The position numbers and the translations under genes are program-made. The notes under the pieces were generated by a model. That model worked only from the letters and a program-made list of their open reading frames with translations. It was not told the DNA's origin and did no database searches. A stretch of DNA of 64,000 bases from Aphrocallistes beatrix (lineage: Eukaryota; Porifera; Hexactinellida; Sceptrulophora; Aphrocallistidae), in the NCBI GenBank assembly GCA_963281255.1, contig OY725496.1, positions 1,984,001-2,048,000 on the forward strand. Direction: 5' to 3'. Positions 11,590 through 22,496 of this stretch are shown one piece after another; within the stretch, counting starts at the first letter, position 1, and each line of letters begins with the position of its first letter.

Positions 11590-12010
11590 ATAAATAGGTG
11601 ACAAACATGTTAAATATACATTTTGCTTAAAAACACCTCATCAGGTGAATTTTAAAAATATTCCACTCACAAACAGTTAAAATCTTCCCTGTTTCCCAAC
11701 ATACCAAAAAATGCTCCCAAACTTTTTGGCTTGTAGCATTAAAATCGGTGTAACTTGGTTGAAACTCAACCAATTTGGGTTCTCTTTCGTTCTTTCCGCT
11801 TCCTGAAGGAAGTTCTATCAACACGTAAACAGGCATTATGGTAATTCTAAAAAAGGTGGGGGGTATGAGATAGTGCAATTGTACCGACCAATTATTGATC
11901 GTGTTGTGTAAGACCGAAACCAGTGTACGTCTAGCGATTGTAGAAACTTTAAGTAATTTCAAGAACAGAATATTTTTGATATCAACACAAAAAGTAGAAA
12001 TCAACTTTAG
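11590..12010. repeat. Repeat shared with 7190-7340
   Basis: The part at about 11700-11860 is the inverted counterpart of 7190-7340: CCTGAAGGAAGTTCTATCAA against its complement, and AACTTGGTTGAAACTCAAC against its complement. An open frame across it on the minus strand has no recognisable domain and is attributed to the repeat. Confidence 0.55.
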
Positions 12011-12308
12011 CTTTATAACATTATTTGGGGGTCATACCCCCTCTGACCCGTTAGCCAGTGCTGAGCTACCTCTTCTGGCCCTCTGATTCAAAAATCCCTA
12101 GCCCATGATTCACAAGCCATATTCTTCTCCGAATTCATATAGTTAGCTATATCCCCAATTTGTATCCGTAGCCATTACTTTGCTTTAGACTAGTTTTTAA
12201 AATGTTTAATATTTGCAACAGTTATTGAATTTATTTTTCAAAATATTGAAACTTGTGTCTATTTTGAATAAACTAATTAATTATTATTTATGTTTAGTTA
12301 TTTTGATA

Positions 12309-13712
12309 ATGGATCTTAAGTTATACTTTTTGGTTCAACCTCAACAAAGAGGGTATCGATTTCGGTATATTTGTGAAGGGTCTGCACATGGGCCGATGCC
12401 AGGGGAATCTAGTACGAAGGAGAACAAAACTTTTCCTACATTGAGAATTGATAACTGTGCCCCAAAGCTCCCAGTGTATGTTTTGGTATCGCTCTGTTCA
12501 GAAGGTTCTCATTCAGTTCACATGCATACCTTATTCGGAAAGAACGTTTATAATGGGCAATACATTGAACTTTTAAAAGCAAGTGAAACCGGAATAATTA
12601 TACACCAAATTAAAGGGGTCAGTATCTTGCATACGAAGGCAAAATCAAAAATCGAAATTCTTGGTTGTAAATTGGCTCAAAATCAACTATTGAATCATAA
12701 AGGAATCGAAGATTATGTTTCATTAATGAAGAGTTGTTCCGACCCTAGCACGGAATTCAATATCCACTGGTTTCGTGAAAATATGCCATATTTACAAGAT
12801 TATATTAATCAAGCTGGAGAGATAAATGTTGCTAACAATGTTGTTTGTCTTAAGATCCAGGCTTTTTTTTTCGATAATAGATCTGGTACATATCCTTTGA
12901 GTGAATCATTGGTAGCCTATTCTAAACTCATCTATGACAGCAAAGCTCCTCAAACTGCACCATTGAAAATTCAACGTATAAGTCGTTATTCCGGTAGCGT
13001 AGAAGGAAATGATGAAGTTTATCTTCTTTGCGACAAAATTGATAAAAATGATGTTGAGATCGACTTTTTTTATGTCGATAATGGTCAAAGGCATGTTTTT
13101 GGTCAAGGCAATTTTGCCCCTTGTGATGTATTTCATCAGGTTGTAATTATTTTTAAAACTCCAAGGTTCCCTTATTTCTTAAATGATCCATTCACTGTTA
13201 AATTATGTCTTCGTCGTAAAGCCGATGCAAATGAATTCAGTCCTCCTATTGAATATAAATATTTCCCAAGTTTTCCTCCTTATCAGATGTATCAGAGTGA
13301 CCAATATTTTGAGAATTCATCTGGTTTTTCTTCCAATCCTCACCATTCCTATAATCCTCCAAATCCTAGATTTGATAGCCAACCTCAAAATTTTCAAGAT
13401 TATCAACCTAGTTTTGATATGGTAGATCCTAATTCTGCTCCACTACAAAACAATGATGCAATGGACCACTCATCACATTCAAATATTCCTAGTACATCAT
13501 TTACTCCAGTGATATATAATCCATCAGTATATCCTTCGCAATTCCAAGAATCTGATCCTTCTGCATCTGCTAATATATCTTTTGATACTTCTCATCATCC
13601 ACCTGTACAGACTAATCCTAATTATTTTTCACAAATGGATCGAAATCAGCATCAACAGAATGCATATCCCAGTTCTAATTTAGGGTCATCTGTTCACCAT
13701 CGCACTACTTGA
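12309..13712 (+). CDS. Rel-homology transcription factor, NF-kB/Relish class, no ankyrin repeats
   Basis: Predicted 467 residues from the ATG at 12309; it would bind kB sites as a dimer in innate-immune or developmental signalling. Residues 1-205 form the Rel DNA-binding domain: the recognition loop R-F-R-Y-I-C-E-G is at 17-24 with H-G at 27-28, and G-V-S-I-L-H lies near 103-108. The linker Y-D-S-K-A-P (209-214) is the NF-kB-subclass form. An IPT/TIG dimerisation domain follows (217-320; L-L-C-D-K-I-D-K-N-D-V). The last ~147 residues are Ser/Pro/Asn/Gln-rich. No ankyrin repeats follow before the TGA, and no K-R-K-R-type nuclear signal is seen after the IPT domain, only L-R-R-K at 301-304. The frame is open upstream to 12213 without another ATG, and TTTATGTTTAG ending at 12298 looks like a splice acceptor, so an upstream exon is possible. 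The lack of introns across the whole Rel domain is unusual and allows a retrocopy. The sequence is intact with no frameshift. Confidence 0.88.
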   Translation: MDLKLYFLVQPQQRGYRFRYICEGSAHGPMPGESSTKENKTFPTLRIDNCAPKLPVYVLVSLCSEGSHSVHMHTLFGKNVYNGQYIELLKASETGIIIHQIKGVSILHTKAKSKIEILGCKLAQNQLLNHKGIEDYVSLMKSCSDPSTEFNIHWFRENMPYLQDYINQAGEINVANNVVCLKIQAFFFDNRSGTYPLSESLVAYSKLIYDSKAPQTAPLKIQRISRYSGSVEGNDEVYLLCDKIDKNDVEIDFFYVDNGQRHVFGQGNFAPCDVFHQVVIIFKTPRFPYFLNDPFTVKLCLRRKADANEFSPPIEYKYFPSFPPYQMYQSDQYFENSSGFSSNPHHSYNPPNPRFDSQPQNFQDYQPSFDMVDPNSAPLQNNDAMDHSSHSNIPSTSFTPVIYNPSVYPSQFQESDPSASANISFDTSHHPPVQTNPNYFSQMDRNQHQQNAYPSSNLGSSVHHRTT

Positions 13713-14143
13713 TGTCTGCTATACTTATAATATGAATTTATATGACCATTAATTTCGTTATAATTTTTTATATTAACCTCTTTTGATTTCTATCTTGCCC
13801 TTGAACGGAATGGATATCATTTTAATTGTGTATATATTTTTGCAGATAATATATTGTTCATTTTTATGTCCTTATTTGAATTCATATATCTTAAATACTT
13901 TCTTTTTAAACAATAACTAAACTAGTTATTATGCATCTAATTATAATTAAATAGATTTTTACTATTTTTAAGGTTAACTGTCAATATATTTATTAACGTT
14001 AGGACCAAGGTTTAATTGTGGCTTCTTGAGCTCCACTGCTCTCATCTATATTTATATCTAACATATATGGCTATTATTAAAATCAATATCACATTATATG
14101 CCAGATGCAGGAAATTTATTATTTTTGATTAGATTATACTATA
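13713..14143. other. 3' flank of the Rel gene
   Basis: AT-rich sequence after the stop codon. ATTAAA occurs near 13949 (a weaker polyadenylation word); no AATAAA was seen close to the stop. No coding region is recognised. Confidence 0.4.
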
Positions 14144-15008
14144 CAGTAGTACCTCCATAATCCGACACCAGTATAATCCGGAAAACCTGCATAACCCGGC
14201 ATTTTTTTCTACCATACCTGGCGTTTGAAAGTAGAAATTGCATTATAATCCAGTGCCGGCGCTTCCGAGGGTGTCTTGAGTGTCTGACACCCACTGTCTT
14301 CTATTTTAACTAATTGTACAGTATATATCCCTCCATAAATGGACACCAGGGTTGGGTTCAATTATAATTGTAATTGATTAATTACAATTAATTACGTTTT
14401 GTACATAATTGTAATTGATCATTGAAAAATTTTGTAATTGTAATTGTAATTGTAATTCGAAAAAATTGACATAATTGTAATTGTAATTGAAGTACATAAT
14501 TGTAATTACGTCTAAATTATACCTTAAGGCTAAAGCCACGCTTACAATTCCTATACATGTGTTAATTCTCCACATTATTGTTTTGATATCGTTGTGTTTG
14601 GTGTTTCTCGGGAATCGGTAAGTGTAAGTTAACAACTTTACGACTAACCATATGGATTCTCTCTTTTTCATGGTTCCTGTGCACTATAAATATGTTCATC
14701 AAAGATATACACGCATCATTTTTGTAATTGTAATTGTAATTGTAATTGTGAATATCTTCTCAATTATAATTATAATTAAAAATTAAAGTTGCTTGTAATT
14801 GTAATTATAATTATAATTGTAAATTCGAATTAGTTGTAATTGTAATTGTAATTGAAAATAAAAATATAATTGAACCCAACCCTGATGGACACCCAATTTC
14901 AGAGAAATCCCTTTTAGGACACCTACTTCCAATAATACTACATGGCACTGGCCATGTAATCCGACTTTTTTCGTTTTGCACTTGGTGTCAGATTATGCAG
15001 GTTCTATT
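14144..15008. mobile_element. pogo/Tigger-type MITE, expanded by a nested hAT MITE
   Basis: The left terminus CAGTAGTACCTCCATAATCCG (14144, after TA) pairs with a right end whose complement reads AATAGAACCTGCATAATCTG, giving a terminus near 15008. A second similar terminus, CAGTATATATCCCTCCATAAA, occurs at 14319, so two related MITEs may be superposed. The middle is occupied by the hAT MITE at 14347-14884. Confidence 0.65.
14347..14884. mobile_element. hAT-type MITE made of TAATTGTAATTG repeats
   Basis: The termini are CAGGGTTGGGTTCAATTAT (14347) and the exact complement ending ACCCAACCCTG at 14884. A perfect 8-bp duplication, ATGGACAC, is present at 14339-14346 and 14885-14892, as expected for hAT. 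Much of the interior is a run of TAATTG and its complement CAATTA, so the element can fold along most of its length. Confidence 0.9.
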
Positions 15009-15797
15009 ATACTCAAATTTCAATTGATCTTTGCCTTTTTTGAGACTTGAATGTGTCAATGAAACATTTGTAGCCAATTATTGTTTCAAACTCCGCACGC
15101 ATCCTCACCGGATGTCCTTTGGGGCTGAAGTAATTTTTCTATTGACATTGAACTTTTATGAAACTAAAATTATATTTTCTGATTTTGAACGATTGCCACA
15201 TGAGATTTCCGGTTCATCAAGTTCTATCCCAACTTCTGTCAAATCATCAAACCCAAACTTTACAGTTAGGAGCGGATACTATCGAGGCTATTGAGCTGAA
15301 GGTCTATGCACTCCAAATCCTTGACCTAGGGTGCTATCCGTGTTTGCTTTATATAGATATTGAGGCCTGGGCCAAAAAAATGGCATAAAGAACAATATAA
15401 GGTAAAACCTTAACTTGAACTGAACAATAAATGAGCAAGCAAAATGCGTCAATCTAGTATCAATATTGCTTTTCAATTCTATTCAGTTTTGAGGTATACA
15501 TATTTCAAGGAGTCGAGGTAGAAAATTTATATTTTCAAAATATTTGTTTTATCTTTGCGTTATATAATTGGAACTTGATTTTGGCTTCAAAGTAGTTTGC
15601 TTTCATCATTTTTATAATTAGGCTCTTTTCTCGTAATATATCTCAAATGATAATTTTAACTCCTTTTTAAAAACATATTCTCTACCAATAGTATTCGTAC
15701 CCCAAAAGGAAATAAGGGGAGCAATTTGAATGTGTAGAAAACTAATCTTTTTTTGATTAAATGTGATCGACCATATCAATATACTAGTATTATAAAT
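15009..15797. other. No gene recognised
   Basis: Overlapping short open frames at 15031-15390 contain no known domain, and the composition is ordinary AT-rich. A decayed Tc1-type terminus (CTACCAATAGTATTCGTACCCC) lies near 15684. Confidence 0.45.
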
Positions 15798-16252
15798 AGG
15801 GCATTAGGATCTTTCGATCCATGATCGAAAGATCCGGATCGCGATCCTTTTTTTGAGGATCGAGATCGGATCGACGATCCTTTTTAAAAGTAGGATCGGG
15901 ATCGGATCCAAACTTTTACTGAATTCGATCCGATCCTTTTTCTTTTTAATCCCCAAGTTGGAGGTGAAAGTGTTGTAATTTATGTTGATTAAATATATTT
16001 TTTAATGTGTTTTATGTTTTGATTACTAACTTATGCACTAAGTACGCCCCAGGCTGCCGCAGACGGACGGACATTGCACTCAGTCCATGCCATAAGGCAT
16101 CTCCTTCCAGGAGCTTTACCAAATATGATAGTCCACTGACTATTATTGAATGGATATTTTGGGGATCGTGATCGGATCGAAGATCCTATTATAAGTTAGG
16201 ATCGGGATCTGGATTTAGATCCTTTTTTGGAGGATCGACGGATGCCCTACCT
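15798..16252. mobile_element. GATC-rich foldback repeat
   Basis: The left end GGGCATTAGGATC and the right end GGATCGACGGATGCCC form imperfect inverted termini. Both arms are packed with GATC and CGATCC words; the right arm is repeated inverted at 6058-6245. The middle is non-coding. A target duplication was not clear. Confidence 0.6.
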
Positions 16253-16507
16253 ATAAGTTTGTGTAGAGTCCTGCCATACCACAGCTTCTTCCACTGTTCC
16301 ACTGTCCAGCACCACGCCCCCCCCCTTTCAGGTACCCACACTCGGCGCCTAAGATACAAGGTGTCCCAGTGTAGCAATATCGTTAAACAACGCAACTCCC
16401 ATTGCTAACAATCAATATAAAACTCACAAAAATAAAATTCAAGAAATGACTGAGTTGATTGATTTGCATTGTTATCGTCGAATGAAATATAATGATCTAG
16501 AAGACTT

Positions 16508-16600
16508 AAATTTCAATCGAATTGAATTGAATTGAACTGAATTGAATTATTTTAACGATCTGAATTGAATTGAATTGGATGATCTGAATTGAATGAAACC
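16508..16600. repeat. GAATT microsatellite
   Basis: Runs of GAATTGAATTGAATTGAA with GATCTGAATTGAATTG interruptions, low complexity. The minus-strand open frame across it is an artefact of the repeat. Confidence 0.85.
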
Positions 16601-17285
16601 TAGGGATGTAAACTTTGAACAAACTTTTTTCCAGAAAGATTTGGCTGACAGAATTAGTGTGGGGATGGCGTTCCCTGCGTCCCCCATCCACTATACTCCT
16701 GGTTATGTATTTGTTTATTGTGGAGAAAAATGTGCCCTGGCATGCAGCGAAAATAGCGAATCAGGGCCCACTGCTTTGCAAATTATCTTTCGTCTTTAAA
16801 TTCTAGGAAAAATTAGTTCTCACATTTTACTCGAACATTCTAAATCTTTAGAAATCAACGATGTTCAGATGAGTACATATTAAGACCCATATCGATCAGA
16901 TTTTTTGGCGATGTGAAAAAAATGCAATTTTGAGTGATTTTTCAAATTGAACCTAATTTAAACTCATGAAATAATAACTTTCTCCCGTTTCTAATAATGA
17001 ATTCAATGGATTTGTGAAATAATTGCATGGTGAATGAAAGGTATCTGGTACTAAATCGTTATGGAACATCGATTATGAAGACATTTTCAGGAGCAGTGGA
17101 TCCTGATTCGCGATTTTAGCTACGTGCAAGGACATGTTTTTTCCAGGTCTTAGACTCGAAAAATCTTTCAAAATCATCAAAAATATTAGAATTAAAATCT
17201 CTAAAGACCATAAGTAACTATGACTGTTTGAGTATAAAAATATTTATACCAAACGAAGCTTGTGACAGAACCCTGTATAGCCCAT
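16601..17285. mobile_element. Mariner-type foldback MITE, diverged copy
   Basis: It contains the conserved internal words TCAGGGCCCACTGC (16753) and CACTCAA..TCGATTATGAAGACATTTTCA. The right arm ends GAAGCTTGTGACAGAACCCTGTA near 17279. The left terminus is not clear. It is related to 62709-63477. Confidence 0.65.
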
Positions 17286-18847
17286 TTATGAGGATTTTGC
17301 TGTTTTATTAAAATTAAGAATTGCTCTAAAACAATTAAATATTAAACACTAGTCAAATAGCCATACGTGCAATTAAATCAGTAAACTTGAGATCATATTG
17401 CAACTATGAAATTTTAGCATTTTTCAAATAACGTTATTCATCATTCATTTATTTAGTATATTAACCTAATACAATGTATTCATGTTAAGAATAGCTGGCG
17501 AAAAATCATATGATTTGGCAGACAGCATATGATGAAGGAAGAGAGATGTTAAACGTGGGCACGTATCTCCGTATAGAAATACTTGCACATTGCAAACCGT
17601 TTTTGATTATCATTTCTAGTTTTTGAGATAGAGTGTCTCAAAGTCTGTTTTTTTCGTTTTTCGCTAACATCTTAATGGTAGAAATCTGGCCACTCAAGGA
17701 ATTGTTTAGGACATACCAAGGAAACAAACACTTCCAAAATCGAATCATAGATAGTCTACCATATTTGCAACTTCATAGGACCAGAAGAAAGTTAAAATGA
17801 CAAAAATTGTAAATTGTATCGCTGTCCGAAAAAAAGGGCCAAAAAACGGCAAGAATGTCTGTTTTTGGGAACTAAAATCACCAAGTTAGAAGATATCGAA
17901 AAAATGGTGGTCCAACGTTCATCGCCAAATAATATTGAACAACTCTTGAAATTATCAAACCTCTATCTCAAACCAATTTTGAGTTAAAATTCTGAAAAGA
18001 CGGTCAATTTTGAAATATTAAAGTACCGAGATATAGAGATTTTAAGTTTAAATTTTAAGAAGAATGTAGAATGAGTTATTAATAATGAACAAAAGCATTC
18101 ACAGACATTTATTCTCATTTATACTGCTGATTTAGGTATATTCGAACCAAATATTTACATAAAATAGCAAGAGTACCCTGAAAATCGAAAATTTCCTTGA
18201 GGCCCCTAACCCCGAATATTTTGAAATAATTGTGAATAATAATTCATGTTCCTAGCACTACGAAGTATAATCTATCAGTTTAGAATGAATAAAGAGCCTC
18301 CAAAAGTATATTAGGAAGTTATAGCGAAAGTATACGACTTTTAGTTTCCAAATTAGGATTTTCAAAAATGCTACGTCATCATATGACAAAAATCTAAAAC
18401 TTACATTCTATAGGATGTAGTGCAATTATTATCAATGAATCATATACATATGTACCCTCATAAAAAATATATTAGGAAGTTAGAACTAAGAATTTTGGCC
18501 TATATTTACAGTGATAGAGATATATCTCTTTTTGGAACCTAAATGGGGGTTTTTGACCGAATCTGTGAGGTCTAAGGCCAGAACTTTCAAAATAATTATC
18601 AAAAGTTCTCCAATTTCTCTGTACACATTATTAACGACAATTGTATTCATTATTTAGCATAATAGCCACATTTGGATACATATTTAATGATTATATTTGC
18701 CATTTTCTAATATATTCAAAGTTCTCCATAGCATTTGTATTACAATTAAATCAATGATAAGTCGAGAAATATTTATTTTTGCCAAAGGAATGTTTGAGGA
18801 ACCTATATATTTTAGCATATATCATTTTATCCAAGAATATAATAGAT

Positions 18848-19768
18848 TACAAGCGCGCTTCGCTTGCTTGCGCTGCGCGGCTTGCGGACATTGTGTGTCC
18901 GCAGAGTCGCCCCGCGAATGCCTGGAGTTACTTAATCTAACCTATTTGGGGATTTTTTTAACTTTATATAAATATTATGAACAAAAGTTAACGAAAGATT
19001 TCTTATATGGATCCGAAAATATAATATTCGAAATCTAGAGCCCTGAAAAACCCATGTCAACCGTTGGAAGCCAGCCTTTAGCTTATTTTAGTAATTTGTT
19101 TACTTAATATACCTATTGTATACAAAGGTAAACAAATTAACTATCATATTTACTCGAAAATATGATATTCGAAATCTACACCCCTGAAAACGCCATGTCA
19201 ACCGTTGAAAGCAATTTTCTAACACAATTTTGAGATTTGTTTACTTTATGTACCTATTGTAAACAAAAGTAAACAAATTAACTATCATATTTACTCGAAA
19301 ATATGATATTCGAAATCTACAGCCCTGAAATCCCCATATTACCCGTTGGAAGCTAGTCTCTAGCATATTTTTCAAAATTCGTCAAAAGGTGTGAAAATAT
19401 GTATATAAAGGTGTGAAAATATCCACATAATCTTGTTTATTGCTATACGTTATGATACATTTAAGATATCAAACATAAGTTGTGGCTTTGAAGTATTAAA
19501 TAACAAAGACAATATATTGTAGTGCCGTACAATGATTTCCATTTGCGATAGTGTAGTCATATATTTTGTATAGAAAAGGTGTGGAAAATTGTTTTCCATT
19601 TTTTTTGTAGAGGTGTGAAAGTTTTGCTTAGATCTTATAACTTAATCGTAGTCATATCATTTAACATCTACATGCCAATTTTCATATCTCTATGACTTCC
19701 CAATTCTTTTCAATCAATTTGGACAAACACACACACGAAAAAAAGTTTTTTGAGGGCGGTATCCTTAA
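18848..19768. repeat. Composite insertion within Y1 (Helitron-like tail, tandem block, Y terminus)
   Basis: It begins with the hairpin tail TACAAGCGCGCTTCGCTTGC (reverse orientation, 18848-18935), continues through a 141-bp tandem block, and ends with GAGGGCGGTATCCTTAAG, an extra Y right terminus. Similar 15-mers, AAGAATATAATAGAT (18833) and AAGAATATATTAGAT (about 19768), bracket it. The uninterrupted order is seen at 48300-48320. Confidence 0.55.
19012..19384. repeat. Tandem repeat, about 141-bp unit, 2.7 copies
   Basis: Three successive units each contain ATATGATATTCGAAATCTAC (the first reads ATAATATTCG), then CCCTGAAAAC, CCGTTGGAAGC and GTAAACAAATTAACTATCAT. The third unit is truncated. 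Non-coding. Confidence 0.85.
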
Positions 19769-20352
19769 GAATATATTAGATTATATATCTTCAATAGTTT
19801 TTAAGATATGACTTCGGCCTCTTTTGGGACCATAGAGAGATATTATGCCCGAACATTACCTATAATAAGCGATATATCACGAACAAATGGTCGGATCTGA
19901 ACAAATTTTTTTTGGAAACGATCAGAATTTTATTTCTGATCCAGTGATCGCTAAATATCTGATATCAAACAGGCGATTTCCCGAGCATTTAATAAATGAA
20001 CTCCCTTATAGATCTATTTTGTTTGGATTTTCTTTGGCCATTCTTCTAAATCTTTGTGTTATATAATCTCCAAAGGTGCAAAAACAATCTTAAGGTCCAT
20101 ATCATTAAAAAATTATCAAATAAGTTAAAACTAATTGGTGAATGCGTCAAAAACCTCCAATAATTTTTCAATTTTTAGTAACGCTAAACTTTAGGGAGTT
20201 AACTCATAAATATCAAAATAAATACCGCCCAACTAGTACTATCAGATGGTAGACCGCTCAATAATACAATGAAATATACATTAAAAAATTAATAATAAAA
20301 AATTTCCGGTTTTTTTTAAGCCAGGCAAAGTTTTTCGAGGGCGGTATCCTTA

Positions 20353-20930
20353 AAGATTCACTTTTTGAAGTCCCGATATTTAGGGATTTTAAGTTTAAAT
20401 ATAAAAAACAATGTGAAAAGAGTCATTAAGCATAGAATAATTCATTTACAGGCATATATCCACATTTATACGAATAATTTTAAAATATTCCAACCAAATT
20501 TGGGGGAAATATTAATGAAGTGTCCAAATACTTGTCGGAGTAGTGTATCATATGTTCGTGTATATTACAGTGCTATTGTTTACTGCTCCTATAATTTGAC
20601 TGTGCTAATTATATTTCTAAGTACCTCTCAGTCACAACTGAATTGGATTCGGTCATGAGGCTAAAAATAGGTTTCTCAGAGCCGTTTTTGAATAAAATAC
20701 TTTCAGATGGAAATTTGTATAAAAGGGAAGTCAAGAAAGTAATGTGGTCAGAAAAATACCAGCACTGTAGATCTGAAACAAAATAACTTATTGATTCTAC
20801 TCCAGGAAGAATTCACTAGTCACTTCTGCCATTACTATAGTTACAGAATATCTTTACTCAAAAGCAATCTATGGCAAGCGGTTCTGGTCAGCTTACCCAT
20901 TCGAGATGGGGTATACAAAGAGAGGAAGAC
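20353..20930. repeat. Second partial Y copy and unassigned sequence
   Basis: After the Y1 right end, 20357-20560 again matches the internal part of Y (TTTAGGGATTTTAAGTTTAAAT; CATTTATACGAATAATTTTA). A 97-codon frame over it is therefore treated as spurious. The rest has no recognisable gene. Confidence 0.5.
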
Positions 20931-21812
20931 GAAGATATGAACAGGAATATTACCAATAGCAGGATCCCATTATTTAACCCTAAAGCCAACATCTGAAGGA
21001 ATACAAGAATCCAATAGATATCTCAGTGCCATCTACCGTTCGTATAAAAATGCACCATTTTGGAACAGACTAAAATCTATCGTAAACAGAAGCGCCTGTA
21101 CATTTGGAAAGAGCCAAGCTATAACGAGACACGTTGTTTCATGGACTTTTCTATCTCGGGAGGCGTGCCCGAGCTGTCGGAGGTAGGTAGGTAGTGGTGG
21201 AATTTGCAGAGCCTTATTTCGACCTCGGGCATAATGTCTATTGTGAAAGATTCTTCTCGCATATTTATCTAGCATCGTATCTGGCTTCGAGTTCTACGGG
21301 GATGGTAGGCACATCGAATATAACGAACTGCCTGCAGACCTTGATTACCTCGTGGCCAATATGCCACCGGGCGTTCAAATGATATTATTCCGATGCGAAG
21401 TTTAATTACCGTGTCAGACAAGGGGAAGAAGTTAATCTTAAGAAAAAAACGAACCCGTATGTTTACTCGTTTGGATAGGCTAGAAATACTGAGCGGATAA
21501 TATGAAAGTTTTCATTATCACCAGCGCACTTGAACATGTGCATACTTGAAGGTATTTTTACACATTCTCTATTCTGCTGTGATGGTCAATGCTTGAATCC
21601 TTTTTAAAATGAACGGGAAGAAGGTCAGTGGAACTCAAGCGCACAGCAATAATTTAAAAATAACCAAGCACCAAAATCGACCAAATTTACGAATTCTTGA
21701 ATTAGTGAGAAAGTGTATAGCTAGAAAATGTCAAATCTGCCACAAGGCAGTTCGTACAGCTTGTATCGAATGCAAAGAAGCATTTTGCTACGACTGTGGG
21801 ATTCTGCACTAG
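20930..21812 (+). pseudogene. piggyBac-like transposase, decayed 3' part
   Basis: Only plus-strand fragments survive. At about 21194-21320 the frame reads E-P-Y-F-D-L-G-H-N-V-Y-C-E-R-F-F-S, then L-A-S-Y-L and V-G-T-S-N; this is the piggyBac core segment normally written G-H-N-x-Y-x-D-N-F-F...L-L...T-x-x-x-G-T. The usual Asp is Glu-like here. After a frameshift, E-L-P-A-D-L follows at about 21317-21340, the normal continuation. At 21609-21812 a 67-residue frame ends with C-Q-I-C-H...C-I-E-C...C-Y-D-C, the Cys-rich C-terminal domain typical of these transposases, followed by a stop. Stops and shifts between 21390 and 21600 make it inactive. The upstream limit is uncertain. Confidence 0.7.
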
Positions 21813-21868
21813 AGTGAACTCTACAAAGATCAAATCTTAACTGACCCGAACGTGGAAAGAGGACTTAC

Positions 21869-22496
21869 AGGGTGGCTCATAAGTTCTGTGACATTTTTCG
21901 AACCCATTAATTTTAATTTTAATTTGGATAATAAGACAGCTAATCTAATTTATTTTTAATCACTAGATATTCAACATCAGTTTTTTGTTAGTAATTTTCA
22001 TATAAATTTCCATTTTAGTATTGTATAGCTAATGGAGAGTGATCGATGTGCTGTAGTTGGATTATTTCAAGTGGGGCATAAACCGTTTTTCCGAAACTGA
22101 AATAATTCATTTTCCTGGATATTTGCATCATCTATCTATGCGTGAAAAATATCAGAATACATCACCTTACAATGACAACATCTTGATTTTTACAACCTCG
22201 GGTTCAGGAAATAGATGCACTGATGTAATTACTTCGAAATAAGCCTGTGAATTTACCAATATGTGTCAACTTGTGTCTAATAAACGTCACTGAATAAAAT
22301 GACTAACCACATTTTGGTCACTCATAATAATTAAAAACGATATTTTTACGATATTTTAAAATGTTTTAAAATATTGTCACTCACTCAAATCGCCTATCTG
22401 TACATCGCTTGTCTATTCAACATTCATCTTCACATCACGTCTGCTCTATTCTACCCTATTCTCACTATTACTCGATTCACAGCATACTTTTCAACA
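21869..22496. other. Mariner-type terminus, then no recognised gene
   Basis: ACAGGGTGGCTCATAAGTTC at 21869 is a mariner-type MITE terminus, but its partner was not found. Beyond it are short frames without a domain. Two ATTTTAATTTTAATTT runs lie near 21908. Confidence 0.4.

Larger units (their letters stand above)
17497..20352 (+). mobile_element. Non-coding family Y, copy 1 (interrupted)
   Basis: The left end begins near GCGAAAAATCATATGATTTGGC and the right end is AGTTTTTCGAGGGCGGTATCCTTAA, finishing near 20352. Y copies are about 2 kb once insertions are removed and share words such as ACATACCAAGGAA and ATGCTACGTCATCATATGAC. The ends read TTAAGG...CCTTAA, so insertion at TTAA is likely. 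No coding frame is conserved among copies. The copy is split by 18848-19768. Confidence 0.7.

Noticed and set aside
20365..20658. 97-residue frame after Y1
   Set aside because: The DNA matches non-coding family Y, and other copies do not keep the frame.
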